From Cladochytrium replicatum (lineage: Eukaryota > Chytridiomycota > Chytridiomycetes > Cladochytriales > Cladochytriaceae): a DNA stretch of 64,000 nucleotides. This document shows, piece by piece, positions 43,018-55,434 of the stretch. Within the stretch, counting starts at the first letter, position 1, and each line of letters begins with the position of its first letter. The position numbers and the translations under genes are program-made. The DNA lies in contig JAHLKD010000033.1 in the NCBI GenBank assembly GCA_025526935.1, positions 248,001 to 312,000 of the forward strand. The letters run 5' to 3'. The notes under the pieces were generated by a model, which was not told where the DNA came from, searched no databases, and saw nothing but the letters and a program-made list of their open reading frames with translations.

Positions 43018-44700
43018 ATGGGCCTCATGCCCGAGCCTAGCATTCAAAGCTGCAACCATCTTTCGCTCACAATGCGTCATCTCAATAGACGACACGACTC
43101 CTCGCTGCTACCTCGGCGCACTCGATCTCCACATAAACAGCTGAATCCCCATCCCACGAAAGCGCATGAGAGAGGTTCCGAAGAAGAGTTTGGACTCAAT
43201 GCACGCATTAGAGAACTGGAGGGAAGCGGCAACTTTTCAATCGGATTCAGTCATGCCGTCGCGTCGTGCCTGCTCATTCGTCGAATTCGACCGCGGCTCA
43301 TCTGGATTGGACCTAGTGGACAATTGATCTCGACAGCGCAAATGGACACGCATAGTTTCTTGACCGGTGGAAGGAGAGCGGACTGGTGCTGGGGTATTCA
43401 AATTACACGCTCAACAATGCTAGCGAGTGTGGACATGTGCATATTGTCGACTGGCGGGATAAAACCACAGTTGAAATATGGAGTGGGGGCGAGTAGCGCC
43501 GGGAAACTGGAGGTTCTTGACTGGTGTGCGGATTAGAGTTCAAGTGGAGTATGATTGCGATGAATTCAGCAAGTGCGAATGGATGGGTGAAAGTGCCGAC
43601 TGGTGGAACTCCAGCGGGCGTCAGCTCTGTTGGGACACCGATGCGTTAGACTAGGCGTGCGCTTGCGGACACAATCATGTTCTCAAGTGGTGGAAGACAT
43701 CTGGGCTCAACCTAAACTGGAGCCTCGGGGCAATGGACATCCCCAGCGAGCGGGGCCACGTTGATGTACTTCAGTGGTGGCTCGAGAGCGCTAAATTAGA
43801 GTGCGCTGGCTATGGATTGCACGAGCAAATATGGTTGGGTAAACGTTCTGCAGAGGTGGAAGGACGGCGGGCTCGTTATGAAGTGGTCGCGTGCCTGGAA
43901 GCAACCGAGCATGGCCATGCTGTGGGCCTGATAAGTGGAAATCAAGCGGCCCAAAGATGAATTACGACGCTCGCTTCATTTGCAGGTAGTCCAGAACCAT
44001 CAGGGTACTTGATTAGTGCAGAATGACAGGGAGGAGGTTGAATGGACGACTGAACAAAGCGAGCGCAACGTACTGCAATGGTAGAAAAATTCAGCTATCC
44101 AAATTGCTTACACCGACTATGCAATCGACACCACAAAAGCGAATGCCAGACCAACGTTGTTGAACGGTGGAAAACAAGTGGGATAGAATTGCGTTATGGA
44201 CTGGGCATGCGAAAGTGGTCTTATCTCGGTTCTTCAATGGTGGAAAGAAAATGTGCTCGAGTTGAAGTGGGAAAAGAATGCAATTGATTCTGCGTGCTTT
44301 GCGAAGAGCTCACGATCTGATCTTGGAAGGACAACGACCTCGAAACGAACATGGACCGAGAAGTTGCTCGTCGTGGCGCACATAGAAGTCCATGAATTGG
44401 TGGGAAGAGAGGGGATTGGAGCAAAAATGGTTAGACGCTGCGATGGACTTCGCCAACATTTACGGACTCGTTCAAATTTTGGATTGGTACAAACAAAGTG
44501 GTCTTGAGCTTTCTTGGACGGAAGTAGCGATGGATTATTGGGTGCCAGAATGGGCATGTCGAAGTTTTTGAATGGTAGAAACAGAGTGGGCTTAAGTTAA
44601 ATGCACAATATCGGCTAAGGACGATCCTCGAACCGCGGTGCTACTTTGGTGGCGTGCGAGTGGACTGCTGCCAATGCCACGGACTTAAGCTTGGCTTTTT
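43018..44700 (+). pseudogene. F-box/29-residue-repeat gene, extensively decayed
   Basis: Remnants in several frames match the family of 32929-34290. An F-box/linker part (KAATIFRSQCVISIDD, ~43050) is followed by repeat units such as GHVDVLQWWLES (~43760), SGLISVLQWWKENVLELKWE (~44210) and GHVKVPDW-like copies (~43590). Stops and frame changes occur in almost every unit. The extent (~1.7 kb) fits a former gene of similar length. Confidence 0.85.
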
Positions 44701-45200
44701 TGGAACAGTCCCGGCAACGTCGAGATCACAAGCTATAAACTCCATCGGTTTGTGTGTGAGATGCCGTTAAAAGTACAACCGAATGTTTTGCGGACGATAG
44801 TTGTTTGGTCGATCTGAAAGGAGGAGATTTAGACATCCCTCTGTGATCAAACTTTGTGCGATAGCTCGTTGTGCTCACACATTTCTGAGTACAAGTTCGT
44901 TGCTCTAACTTTATGGCCAAAGTTCACAGTTGTAGGATGCATTCCTTTTCTTTTGAAGACTGTACATCAAATTTATGACTTGAATATCAAAAGGTTGAAC
45001 AATGTGAAGTTAGAAACATAAAAAAACAACGTTAAACACAAACGCTTGACTATGAAAACATTATAACGTTCACGCAGAAGCGTTAAAAATGTAAGAAAGT
45101 GGCTGACAAATTTCTGTGGTTCAATCGATCAGGATGCACCGTGTGTGGGTATGGTGTTGGCGAAAAGTTCCACCATTGATTGTCACATTCGGTCCGTGGT
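44701..45200. other. Intergenic, no gene seen
   Basis: AT-rich spacer. Nothing recognised. Confidence 0.4.
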
Positions 45201-45407
45201 TCAAAGAACGCTTCGCAAACCCATGGGAATTCGATGTCCGTATGTCATCACAGGTGGTGAAAACTTCTTCTGCTCTTTAGCTATCCGCCGAAGGTAAACT
45301 TGTTTGCTGGGATCAGGCGATTGAGTGGCGTCGCATCCATCCTCCGGGGAAGTCGTCTTCTTGGAAACTTTGGTGCGGATCTTGTTCAAGATCTTTTTGA
45401 TTGACAT
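45201..45407 (-). CDS. Small basic protein, family copy 3 (diverged)
   Basis: A single-exon 68-residue protein starting MSIKKILNKIRTKVSKK. The C-terminal part YLRRIAKEQKKFSPPVMTYG, followed by HRIPMGLRSVL, aligns with YLRRIQKEQKRTQPQLVIHG and HPAMGPR in 26784-27017. The N-terminus keeps only a basic helix. It lies 18 kb from the other two copies and on the opposite strand. Function unknown. Confidence 0.6.
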   Translation of the reverse strand: MSIKKILNKIRTKVSKKTTSPEDGCDATQSPDPSKQVYLRRIAKEQKKFSPPVMTYGHRIPMGLRSVL

Positions 45408-46069
45408 GGTTGTAGAGTTACAAATAGAGCACAGTCTGAATCTTTAAATACCAAAATTGCAACCGCGCAGTGATCCGCGCAGTTGGTCACTTTTCCTTTT
45501 TTGGAAAGAAGAAATTTGGGGTCCATTTTCTTTTAAAGACCTGTTGCAGCAATTAGTCATCCAAGGAAGATCATGGACCGAAATGACTATGAGGTCTCTT
45601 CTTCCTTCCTGAATATTTGCTGCTTTGTGATTTGTTTTGTTTGACTGGACAATCTGCATATTTTGTATTCAATATGGAACTCGAAATTTCAGCAAAAGCT
45701 GGTCGGTTAATGCACCAAGTTTGTTGATATGGATAGGTCGACGACAACATGAAGAACGAAATGAACCTCCCCAACCACAATCCACCACCACCGGTGGTTC
45801 TTCCACTCGTTCCAGCTCCATTACTCGCAGTCGCCTCCGTTGTCCTCGCCTCTGAGACCTTTCGTTTCTTTCTGAATCTTCGAAGGAGAACACGCTGCTA
45901 TTGATAAAAGAAATTACCAACAGACTAATGAGATGGCAAAAATGGGTGTGATGTGTGCTCTGTTTAAAGTGCGGTTACCACAGATGGGCAAGACAATGAC
46001 TTTCTGCACCCCTTTAACAAGCCACGCACTTACAACTCCGCAACGCGTCGCGTCTAGTTCCAAACTACC
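45408..46069. other. Intergenic, no gene seen
   Basis: Spacer between the minus-strand small gene and the plus-strand three-exon gene, so it includes both upstream regions. Confidence 0.4.
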
Positions 46070-46457
46070 ATGAGCACCAACTCAAGCACATGCTCCTGCA
46101 ACAACGTGTCATTCGAGATCGATCGAGTGAAAGATCAGGCATTATCCAGCTCTATTCCTCACAGCCTTGCAAAAAAGATCCAGCAGCGCAGGATGAGCCG
46201 TGCGTAAGTATTGCTGGTCTCACAGAAGCCAATGAGAATGAACTTTATTTGCAGTAGCATGAGTATCGAAGAGATCGACGCGAAACTAGCAAGCGCAGCT
46301 GAGCGCAAGAAGGTACACTGTTTCCTTAAGATTTCATATGATCTGTTGACTACTCGAATAGATGCAATTGGACGCAAAAGTAAAGAGAGTCATGGAAATT
46401 GCTCGTTTCTCTGTCGATAAGAGTGACTGCATCATGAAGGCGGCGGAACAGTCGTGA
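46070..46457 (+). CDS. Small hypothetical protein, three exons
   Basis: Exons 46070-46203, 46255-46312 and 46362-46457 (introns 51 and 49 nt with clean GTAAGT/GTACAC donors and GCAG/ATAG acceptors) give 95 residues. The product is helical and polar (MSTNSSTCSCNNVSFEIDRV; IDAKLASAAERKKMQLDAKV). Immediately after the stop, the next frame reads LLDIKHQKAIIDHLIHIM, so the real gene may use a different last junction. Family unknown. Confidence 0.5.
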
Positions 46458-46940
46458 GCTTTTGGACATCAAGCATCAGAAGGCGATCATCGACCATCTT
46501 ATTCATATCATGTAACGAGTTCAATTTCTCAAGTATTTTTCGGAAGCAATATAAATGGGAAACAAAGGCCAATTCTTACCCAAGCCACAGTTCCCAGGTA
46601 CCAATAGAACCAATGGAGAACATGCCCAACTGCGAGAATTACTTAAACAAATTCACAGTGCACTCCACGTTCCTTACCTAGAAGATACTATTGTATCTGT
46701 CTATAGCAATATTGAGTCAGATCCCAGTACTCATAAAATAATGTAATACACATGAGGAAAACGGCGCATCGCGTAGTACGCTCTTCGCCGTCTGCTGATA
46801 ACCTTCTGAACCAAGTTTGCCAGGATGAGTGCACACCGTTTCCGCTCTTTGCTGCTTTTCTGCAATAACAGCACATTTGTTCCCAACATCTCAGCCACAC
46901 GGCCGGTTTTGTTAGCACACATTTCAACCATTCAGTCGCT
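46458..46940. promoter_or_regulatory. Upstream region of SRP68
   Basis: A 483-nt spacer. No individual element identified. Confidence 0.4.
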
Positions 46941-49488
46941 ATGGCAGAAGTGAAAGCGAGCGATGGTTCCTCGACTCCTGTTTCACTCAGCGGTACGCAT
47001 TTTTTGATATAGCTTGGGGGCCAATGTGATCTCACTCTACCATCTTCAGTGCTGGAGTTGACTACCGAGGCCCGCAACATGCACGGACTTCGTCATCAAG
47101 ACTACCAGCGCTACAGGTACGTGTGTTAGCGTCACAATAATTTGCTTCGAATATTCTCTCCTAAATCTCCATATCTTCACAGGCAATTTTGTGCGCGAAA
47201 GATTCGAAGAAGCAGGGCAGCCGTTGGCCTTCAGCAAGGAAAGCGCAAGTTTGAGAAGAAAGATGTTGAACCGGAGCTCGTGAAAGATGAAAAGTAAATT
47301 CCAATGAATCTGGCAACCCTTGATGCATCCTGACGACAATTTGGCTCAGGCACCTTCACATTTTGCTTTTCCAAGCTGAGCGATGCTGGTCGTACGCGAT
47401 GGAGTTGAAGTCCGAGTCTGCAGAAGAACCGCGGAAGAAGCACCATCTGATCCAGAAGCTGCGCAGAGCAGCCCAGGCGGCGAACGAACTTCAAACGGTG
47501 TCTGCCAATGTTGTCGATGCGCGCACCATGCTGGAACTTCAGGTGCATGATCCAAAACGGCTTCTCCGACTCTAACAGCTGATATCATTGATAGGCCTAC
47601 GCTGAATCAATGGAAGGGTTCGTGCACTTTGAGCAGCAGAAGTGGAGCGAGGCACTGGAGAAGTTTGGTGCCGCGCGTACGATTTACGAGAGGCTTGCGA
47701 AAGCAGCTGCGACGCCGCAGCAGGAGACTCTTTGCCAAAGCGCTGTGGACGCTTTGGATCCCAACATCCGGTACTGCGCGTACAACCTGAAGTTAAAGGG
47801 TGGCCAGACATTGGACGTCGGTGCTTTGATCGAGATGCAGAGCCGTGCTGGATCTTTGGGGCTTTTGTCGTCCAAAGTGGAGGTAGGAAGTATTGATTGT
47901 ATGCTTTCTGGTTCCACCAAACATCAAATTATAGTCCATTCTCGCACAGGCGAGTGCCGAGCGAGCCGCGCAGGTCCAGTCTATTTCTTGGAGGGGGAAA
48001 TCAGTCCCGACAAAGTCGCACACTTTAGTTGAGTCGATCTTCCAGGCCCAGCAGCTCGGGGACGTTCTCGACCGCACAACGGCAGAAGTGCCAGTGCAGA
48101 AAGTGCTGGAGAAGGCGGTTGAACCTGAAGATGGCTCCAAGGCCGACTGGAAGGCTGTTGAAGAGCGTATGGAACTGTTCGATAAAGTGTTGGGAGCTTG
48201 GTGGGATGCAACCAAGATAATTGAGGCGGACTTGAAAGAGGATGCGGTGAGTGAAGCAACAGTCAGAAATCCGGTGTGACATATGGTTAACAAACCTTTA
48301 TTTCAGATCGCAACTGCGAAAGTGAAATCCAGCAAGTCGGAAGAGAACACTGCGAACCTTCAGTTCCTATTTTCGTATGTGTCGTACCGCCGACTAATGA
48401 AAACCATTGAGCGCAACCTGGTGCTCGTGGATGCGACGCTCCAGCGTCTTCGTCAGAGGACATCTACTGCGACATCCGTTTCATCCAAGCCAGTTTCCGG
48501 AACTTCTGCAACCAAAAGAAGCGATGGAAGCTCAATCTTTGGGAAGAAGCCAAAGCCTGAAGACATCGTGAAGCTTTACGATGCCATCGTGCAGGTTACA
48601 ATGCTGTTAAATTTCCGCAATTCCAGTTTCTGATTTTAAGTGAAATCGCAGAGCGTAAATGAAGCGAAAGAGCTCTCAGCGATCCAGACAGATTTGATCC
48701 TCCAAAGCATCCTCGTTTCCGAGCTGTCATTTATTAAAGCAAAGCGGTAATGCAACTTCCATTATTTGTTTACTCGCGAATCTGATTCCTTCGTTCCACC
48801 CACAGGACGACTTACATCGCCCAACTTTACTCTTCGACGGGCAACTCCCGTGCCTCGGTGGCGCTCTTCGATCGAGCAATTGAGCATCTCACTGCATCTC
48901 GTGCGGAGCTTGAGACAGCTCAAGTCGGCATCCAAAATATTCAAAAGAAGAAGGGTAAGGGTGATTACGACTCCGAAGACGCAGAGACAGTGAAGAAGCT
49001 CGCCGATGACCTGTCCGACCTTGAATCGCGCATTCGTGGTGGTCAGGTCGCTGAAAAGGCGAGGAAGGTTCTTGAAGCGGCGGACGGGGTGGAATCAATC
49101 ACTTCAGGCGTGGAGCAGCTGGGACTCGAAGGAGGAACTTTTGTTGAGGTTCGTTGTACCCTAATCACTGACATTGTCCATTTTTAATATTGCTCTCTAG
49201 CCTCCACTCATTGACCGCCTTTCGTCCTTCGTCCCAACAATTGATCCACAGAATCCCAACTTGGTTGCGTTCCCCCCACAACTGCGCCCTGTTGGATGTA
49301 AACCTCTTTCGTTTGACGTTGGATTCAGCTATCTTGATTTCCCGACTGCGAACTTGAAGCAGTTGTCGAGTGGAAAGGAACGGACTGAGTGGGCGGTGAA
49401 TGCGACAGAGGAAGATGGTAGTTCGAAGAGACAAGAAGATGCGAAAGGTGGGAAGGGCTTTTTCTCGTCGTGGTTTGGATCAAGGTAG
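46941..49488 (+). CDS. SRP68: Signal recognition particle subunit SRP68
   Basis: Ten exons (46941-46992, 47050-47116, 47183-47293, 47350-47542, 47595-47882, 47935-48246, 48307-48594, 48652-48746, 48806-49148, 49201-49488; introns 52-66 nt) give about 678 residues. The N-terminal RNA-binding region shows NMHGLRHQDYQRYRQFCARK, with the following arginine-rich run. The tetratricopeptide-like helices contain YAESMEGFVHFEQQKWSEAL. ISWRGKSVP marks the middle, and the C-terminus has FLDVGFSYLDFP-type and FFSSWFGSR sequence. SRP68 with SRP72 binds the 7S RNA in the cytosolic particle that targets nascent secretory proteins to the ER. All junctions are phase-consistent, which makes the model strong. 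It shows the expected length for fungi. Confidence 0.94.
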
Positions 49489-49678
49489 ACAGTCAGAGAT
49501 TCGTCGAGTAAAACGAATATATGTTTCCGAGCCCCAATCAGAGACCATTGATGCACCCACAGCTTCGGATCGGAATGTTTCAAGAACCCTTGAACGCGTC
49601 GCGCCACACTGATGTGCCCCACGCGTTTCGTGCCTATTAAAACGCGGAAATTTTTTGTTCTTCGCCAAAAATCGTACG

Positions 49679-50752
49679 ATGGGGAGTTCATCATCGAAGT
49701 GGGTGGTGGAGTCTACCTGGGGTTGAGGTAATCGTCTGATATGTCTCCCCTAGGCCGGCTTTTGCCAACAAGCGTGTAGTTGTTCTGGGGGCTTCCCGCG
49801 GTATCGGTCGTGACTTGTCACTTCTTCTCGCCAAGCAAGGTGCACGTTTGCTCCTCTGTGCGCGGAATGCGAACAATTTGAAAGTGGTAGGTGGGAGTTT
49901 ACGTATTCAGTGTTGAAAGTTTGATAAGTCGTGAATTTTCGATAGCTTGCGGAAGAGTGCGTGGCCGCTGGAGCTGTCGAGTGCCATACATTCGCAGGCG
50001 ATTTGACTAATCGCGCGGATATCAACAAGATCGATGCAACAATTAGAGGAACCCTTGGTGACACCATCGATGCCGTCTTCATGAACTTCATCGTAGGCAT
50101 CCTTCCAGTACGTTCTCATCCATCGAGTCGTTAGCGTGACTCATCAGATATGCACTCACCATAGACACTTGCGGTCACCACGACCGACGAGTCTATCGAC
50201 ATGTGGATCGATGGAAATGTCAAATCTGCCATCCTACTCACCCGCGCAATTCTTCCACTTCTGCACGGAGCACCCGCGCCTCAACTGATTTATCACTCAA
50301 CCATCGCGGTCTACTTGCCGCTTCCTTCTCTCTCGCTTTACCGCGCGACCAAAGCCGCAATGAACGCCTACATGGACTCTCTTCAGACTGAGGCGATCAT
50401 GCTCCACGCGCTTGAAACGGACAAAGATCCCTCTAACCTGCCGCTGCTGGTGACGCAGATCGACATTGGACCGACGGACACAGATGCGCTGCAAGAGGCA
50501 TCTGGGAACGTGATATTCGATTCGGGCCCAGTGGCAACTGCGTCTCCTGCTCTTACAGCAGAGTTCTGCATCAAAGCTGCCACGCAGAGGAAGAGGAAGG
50601 TGTCTGGACCGCAAAACGGTTTCTACGTTGCGAGAATTATCGGCCAGTTGATTCCTGGTTTGGCAACCAAAATGGCAGCGGCATCGGCTACGATCCTTCC
50701 TGTATTGTTCCGGGAAGCTCAGGCGAAGCTCAAGGGTCCTGTTTCCGAGTGA
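49679..50752 (+). CDS. Short-chain dehydrogenase/reductase
   Basis: Four exons (49679-49698, 49754-49886, 49946-50107, 50165-50752; introns 55, 59 and 57 nt) give 300 residues. The N-terminus MGSSSSKPAFANKRVVVLGA shows the Rossmann motif GASRGIG (residues ~19-25). The NNAG-type position reads MNFIVG, and the active-site tyrosine/lysine are in YRATK (~residue 164), preceded by the serine of HSTIAVYLP. A hydrophobic C-terminus (ATKMAAASATILPVLF) could anchor it to a membrane, as in ketosphinganine reductases, but substrate cannot be inferred. The first intron donor was chosen because the apparent read-through reaches a stop. Confidence 0.85.
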
Positions 50753-51029
50753 AACATGCATTGGAACTATGAATTCTTTTGACTGGATCTGAGATGAATA
50801 CATACACCTCATTCATTTCATTCACACAACAAGCGGCCTTCTTTTCCCAGATTAGTGTCGACAAAAGAAGAGATGAGGTCGACCGCACTCCCGCTTCTGG
50901 TTTGTTTTGATTCTTTTTTTGCTCGTATTAGAACATTCATTCGTTTCAATACGATGAAAAAGCTGAAGGTCTTATTTTACCACCAACGATTGAAATGGAA
51001 ACGAAAATTTTTAATTGGGCGAAGACTGC

Positions 51030-51435
51030 ATGATGACCCGACTGCTTCCCTTTGAGCTCATCGATAGCATTCTGGTTTTTCTGGACCTGAGATCCAAAGC
51101 TCGCACTCAAAGCAGCAACCCAGTTTCGTCGGGCTCACGTCAGGGTTGAAATCATCCATCGCATCACCTCAATGGACGACCCCAGTGGTCAGCCAACGAA
51201 AGTACCCAATTCCGAAATTGAGCTTCTGTCAGGATTCATTACATCGGGCAAGAAACTCAAGGAGGCATGGGACGAGGAGGGTTCTATCCAGTTCCATATT
51301 GCTTCAACTAGACTCCTGTGCTTTGTTTTGGACCTTTTGGAGGGCAATGAAGGGAAGCTTCGACACAGGGCATTTGGAATTCTGAATGACAGAACCAGAT
51401 TTCTCTCATGTCGAACATCGAGATCGATAACCTAG
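51030..51435 (+). pseudogene. F-box relic related to the 29-residue-repeat family
   Basis: ATG 51030 opens MMTRLLPFELIDSILVFLDL, an F-box start. A one-base shift then leads into KLALKAATQFRRAHVRVEII, a HRITSMDD segment and a helical tail ending at 51435. The order F-box, AA(T)xFR, I-SxDD matches the starts of the genes at 32929 and 43018, but no repeats follow. It is truncated and frame-shifted. Confidence 0.65.
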
Positions 51436-51755
51436 CGTATGTCTGGTACAATAGACGAGATCATGCTCTAATAAAAAGGTGACCTCATGAAAAATAGAAC
51501 CACGCTAAGTGGACTCCAGCTGCTCTCCTCCCGTTTGTTCCATTATTTCACGTCGCCTGGTAAAAGTTCACGCATCCAACTGTATTAGTGTGTGTTGGTA
51601 TGCCAAATCCCCACTCGCTCTGTTTCGTTTTTTTGTCTTACAACTGAGGTAAATAAATGATATCTCCAAACTCGACCAGGAAACCCAAAATGTTCCGAAA
51701 GTGGGCAAAATAAACCCAACATGAACACGCTTTCATTGGAAACTCCAAAATAGAT
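51436..51755. other. Intergenic, no gene seen
   Basis: Downstream of the S41 peptidase gene; presumably its 3' region. Confidence 0.4.
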
Positions 51756-54729
51756 TCACGGTCCCGCTTCAAATATTATCTTCAAAGCTGTGATCTTCGC
51801 CCCGAATCCCGCAATCCTGTTTGAGTCTGAGGTGAACCTCAACGAGATCGCAAATACCGCCTTATCCCCGTAGGCAGTGGACGTGATCCCCTCCGCCGGA
51901 AATTGTCCGCTTCCAGAAACTCGATACAAAGTCGCGAAATCATCCCCAGTCGCAACATCCGTCAAGCTTACCGTAAAGAAGTCGAAGTTTAGCTCCGACT
52001 GGTACGAGCCAGAAAGACCAATCAAAATGCTCGAACTCGGGGGTGCTGTCACAACGAATGTTACGGTTGTGTCGACTCCATCAGTATACAGTGGGCTGGT
52101 GCCGATCTGTAGAACGCCATTCACCAGTTTCCATCCCACGGCATCCTCGTTGCCGAAGTTGAAGATGTACGCGGCACTGTTGAGCGGGAACAGGCTAAAG
52201 TCCCAGGTGTAAGGGAAAAGCCTTCTGGCGGGACCAGGGAATACTTTGACAGAGCGGTGGGTTTGAACATATTGCACACCATCACGGAATGCCTGGACTG
52301 TGATTCTCTTCATCCCCGGGCTTTCAAGCAAAGCCGAAGGTAAAGCGAGCTTCATGTCTTTCACGATGGGGTCGTCGACTGTGGGAACGCGTCCAAGGTC
52401 AACATCCTGAATAGCCTTGTCAGTGCTCTTGTCAACAAAACGAACGAAATCAAAGTTTGCAATCTTAAGGTCAAATGTCCTCGCTCCTTCAGAAGACCCG
52501 TTGATCACAAAGACACCTATGTTTCGCACAGGTTCTAACAAGAATGCGGACTCGAATATCCCCTTTCGGTGGACAGCGGTATTAAGGAATCCCGCAATAG
52601 CCTCCAAATTCTCGTACAGTGGTCCGAGGTTGTCACGTACATCCCTGATGGCGAAGCCTGTGTTAAAGATATGTTGTGAAAAACAAATATCGCTATCTGA
52701 CCTCTGGGTAAGCTTGTTGTTTCCTCGATCAGCCAGAATACCTCGGTCCTCAATGAGCTCGCCAGCATTCTTAAAAATCCGTACGTATTGGCGATAACCA
52801 ACCCGGGCATCTTGGTGTGTCCCAAGAGCGAAAATGTTTCCAAAACCAAATGGTGCCAGTGAAGATGACAAAGTAAGCACATTCGCACCACCGGCGCCGG
52901 TTTCGCCATCTTCACCTATGACGAAGCCAAGATCATTGTCCTGCATATATGAGCTGAAGAGATCGCACGCCGAATAGCACCGTCCGTTGTTGTAAACAAC
53001 CACTGGCTTGATGTACGCCGTGCCAAGTGCGTTCGTTTCTTTCTTGGACGTGAACGGGATAGGCTCAGTGTATTTGTCCCCATTGGCAAGAGCTTTCTGA
53101 TACGCTTGATAAAGTTCGCCCTTGCCACCAGTCACCTTTTCAATGTAAGCGGTATTTTCGGGGGATACGATAGCTTTGAATCCTCCAGTTCGGAATTCCC
53201 CACGCCGAAGGAACAACTGAGGAATGTCGTCAGCGATGAAAACGAAGCCCCCTGTTATTTTGAATCGGTTGAAATGCTGCTTTTGGGTCTAAACACATAC
53301 GCACCTCCATTATTGGTGATATCGATGATCAGTCCTTCAGTGTCAGCTAGTTCATTGACCAGCAAGCTCTGGAAGAGGAAAATGAACTCCCCCGTCTGGT
53401 AGAATGGTTCTTGTGGTGAGAACGATGCAAGCCTGATAATTCCGATGTTGCAGCTGTTGGCGCGGTACTTAGTCTATTGCGACAGTAGTATCAGGTTAAT
53501 CATGGTGTGACATATTCACCAATTAATACCCACCCAGCTTAAAATCGAAGAACCGGTAGTCGTGAGCGGAATTGTGTAAGCTTCCTCTGGGTAGAACGAA
53601 AGGAACGTTTCAAAATCTTCATTTTTCATGACTGGATTCTTGAATTCTTTACGGGCCTCCAAGTCCGATTCACGAGAGGCATCCGTAGACGGTGGTTTGA
53701 TCGGATTGCCATTGACAGAAGCAACGGTTTTCTCGCATACATCGGTGCTGAAGCTAATCAACCAAGGGACTTCGATGGTATATCGTTTGACAAACGTGCC
53801 GGAATCATCGTAGCGAGCCATTTGCAACTTAACGCTGTCCGTGCTGGGGAACGGCATTACGCGACCATTGCGGTTGCACAAGAAATCGACCAGTCTCCTG
53901 TAACCACCCGAAAGGTTGGTACCGCCTGGTTCGTCTTGCAACAACTCGTAAAGTTCGACAAAAGTTTTTCCGTCGTAGAGCTCGAGCTGGATGCAAGATC
54001 ACGAAAGTTGAGAAGTTGGCATATCAATCACTTTCAGTCCCACCACATCCCCGAACTCGACGTCTGCGATACTAGGGGTCAAAGCAGTTATAGCTGGGAT
54101 TGAGCGAGCGAAAACGACGGGCTTGGGATCCTTTATCGGATCCGAGGTTTTCGAAAGCTCAAACCGAACTGGGAGGAATACTGTCGCACAGTTGTGCGGA
54201 TCAGGGAAGAAGTAGTTGGTACTGTAGATCAAAAGAAGGAAATGAGTGAGATTTTGTATAAGTGTAACCAAAACTGACTGTAGATCACGCAATGATCGAA
54301 ACCTGTTTCAACGAGTAAGGTTATGTAAACTTGCGCACGCTTCATCCCAGTTACATTTTAGACATTGTATTGTGAAATTCCGAGTCGCTCAAATTTTTTG
54401 CGTCAGCAACAAGCGTGTCAAGGACCTTGCGATAGTCAGCACGCGGGCCGATGGAGGCTAACTTCGAGTCCAAGTTCACGTCTGATCGACCAAGATGAGT
54501 GGACATATGATCAAGATATGACAAGAGAGCACTCACAGATGCCAAACATCTTCTTTATGCTATCCGCGACGAACTGGCGCGCTTCGGGAGAGTACTTTGC
54601 AAAGGCATCAAAGTCTTTCTTGCGGTTAGCAAAAAGATCGATCTTCGTTGTTCCATTAATGACATCAGCAGACACGTTGAGAGCAGCCAACGCGACGAAA
54701 AGGACTGCGAGCATTGATCTGAAGAACAT
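51756..54729 (-). CDS. Secreted S41-family peptidase (tail-specific protease type)
   Basis: Seven exons (54729-54537, 54481-54355, 54302-54279, 54221-54032, 53986-53534, 53473-53305, 53251-51756; introns 45-60 nt) give about 883 residues. Exon 3 is a 24-nt microexon that restores the family's RDLHTNYFFPDP motif. It has a signal peptide MFFRSMLAVLFVALAALNVS. The S41 core shows GLIIDITNNGGG and the catalytic-serine block YNNGRCYSACDLFSSYMQD (Ser ~479), followed by GETGAGGANV. A ~350-residue beta-rich C-terminal domain follows. It is likely an extracellular or wall-associated serine protease. An optional extra 44-nt intron in the last exon (~52660-52705) was considered but does not keep frame. 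Confidence 0.88.
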
Positions 54730-55434
54730 GGCTGGGATGGATACTGCATGGCGTGTGATGCGTGCGGCGGGCGTTGCGATGCAGGACGGATGGCCTGCAT
54801 GAAAATTTATATCCATCAAATTTATCAATGGCCATTCGCCCTTGCTGGTTCACATCCACTACACCGTCCCACCAAAACATTCATCCAGCCATGCTCACTA
54901 GCGTGACCCATCGCCTCCCAAATCCATTGCGCGCGCTCGCACAGTCGATCGCTCTTGCGGTATACATCAGCTCCAATCCACTACGTTTCCACCAATCATG
55001 AACGATTGTGTGTCCTTTCTCGCTTGCGAGATCCATTGCTCCTGGGGGAGGGTTGATCTTGCTAGCAATAGCGAGATCAGTCTAACATCTCTTGATTAGC
55101 GGGCTAGTCTTGCTCTTCAAGTAACCTCCGGGTTGGCCTCTCAAGCTAACCACCGTATGGTTATAGGGTTAGTTAGGGTTAATTGCCCAAATAAGTCCAC
55201 TCAAGATGCACGGGAGTCCAGCGCAAGCAATCGGTCCGGCACGACGCGACCGCCTGCTTGAAAACGGGACGACACATCGCCCGTCGCGTGATTTCTCGTT
55301 GACTCCTGAGAACTACTCGATTTCGGGTCCAGCACATTATCTCTTTATCAGTGGTTTTCAAATCCAGTTGTTTGCAGAGCACTTCTCGATCACGCGAAAT
55401 AGATCAGGAAATTACCGGCAAACAGAACTTGCAA
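54730..55434. other. Intergenic, no gene seen
   Basis: Upstream region of the S41 gene followed by unassigned sequence. At 55163-55182 there are two imperfect TTAGGG-like units. Confidence 0.4.

Noticed and set aside
55163-55182. TTAGGG-like units, possible interstitial telomere
   Set aside because: Only two imperfect units; too short to mean more than chance.
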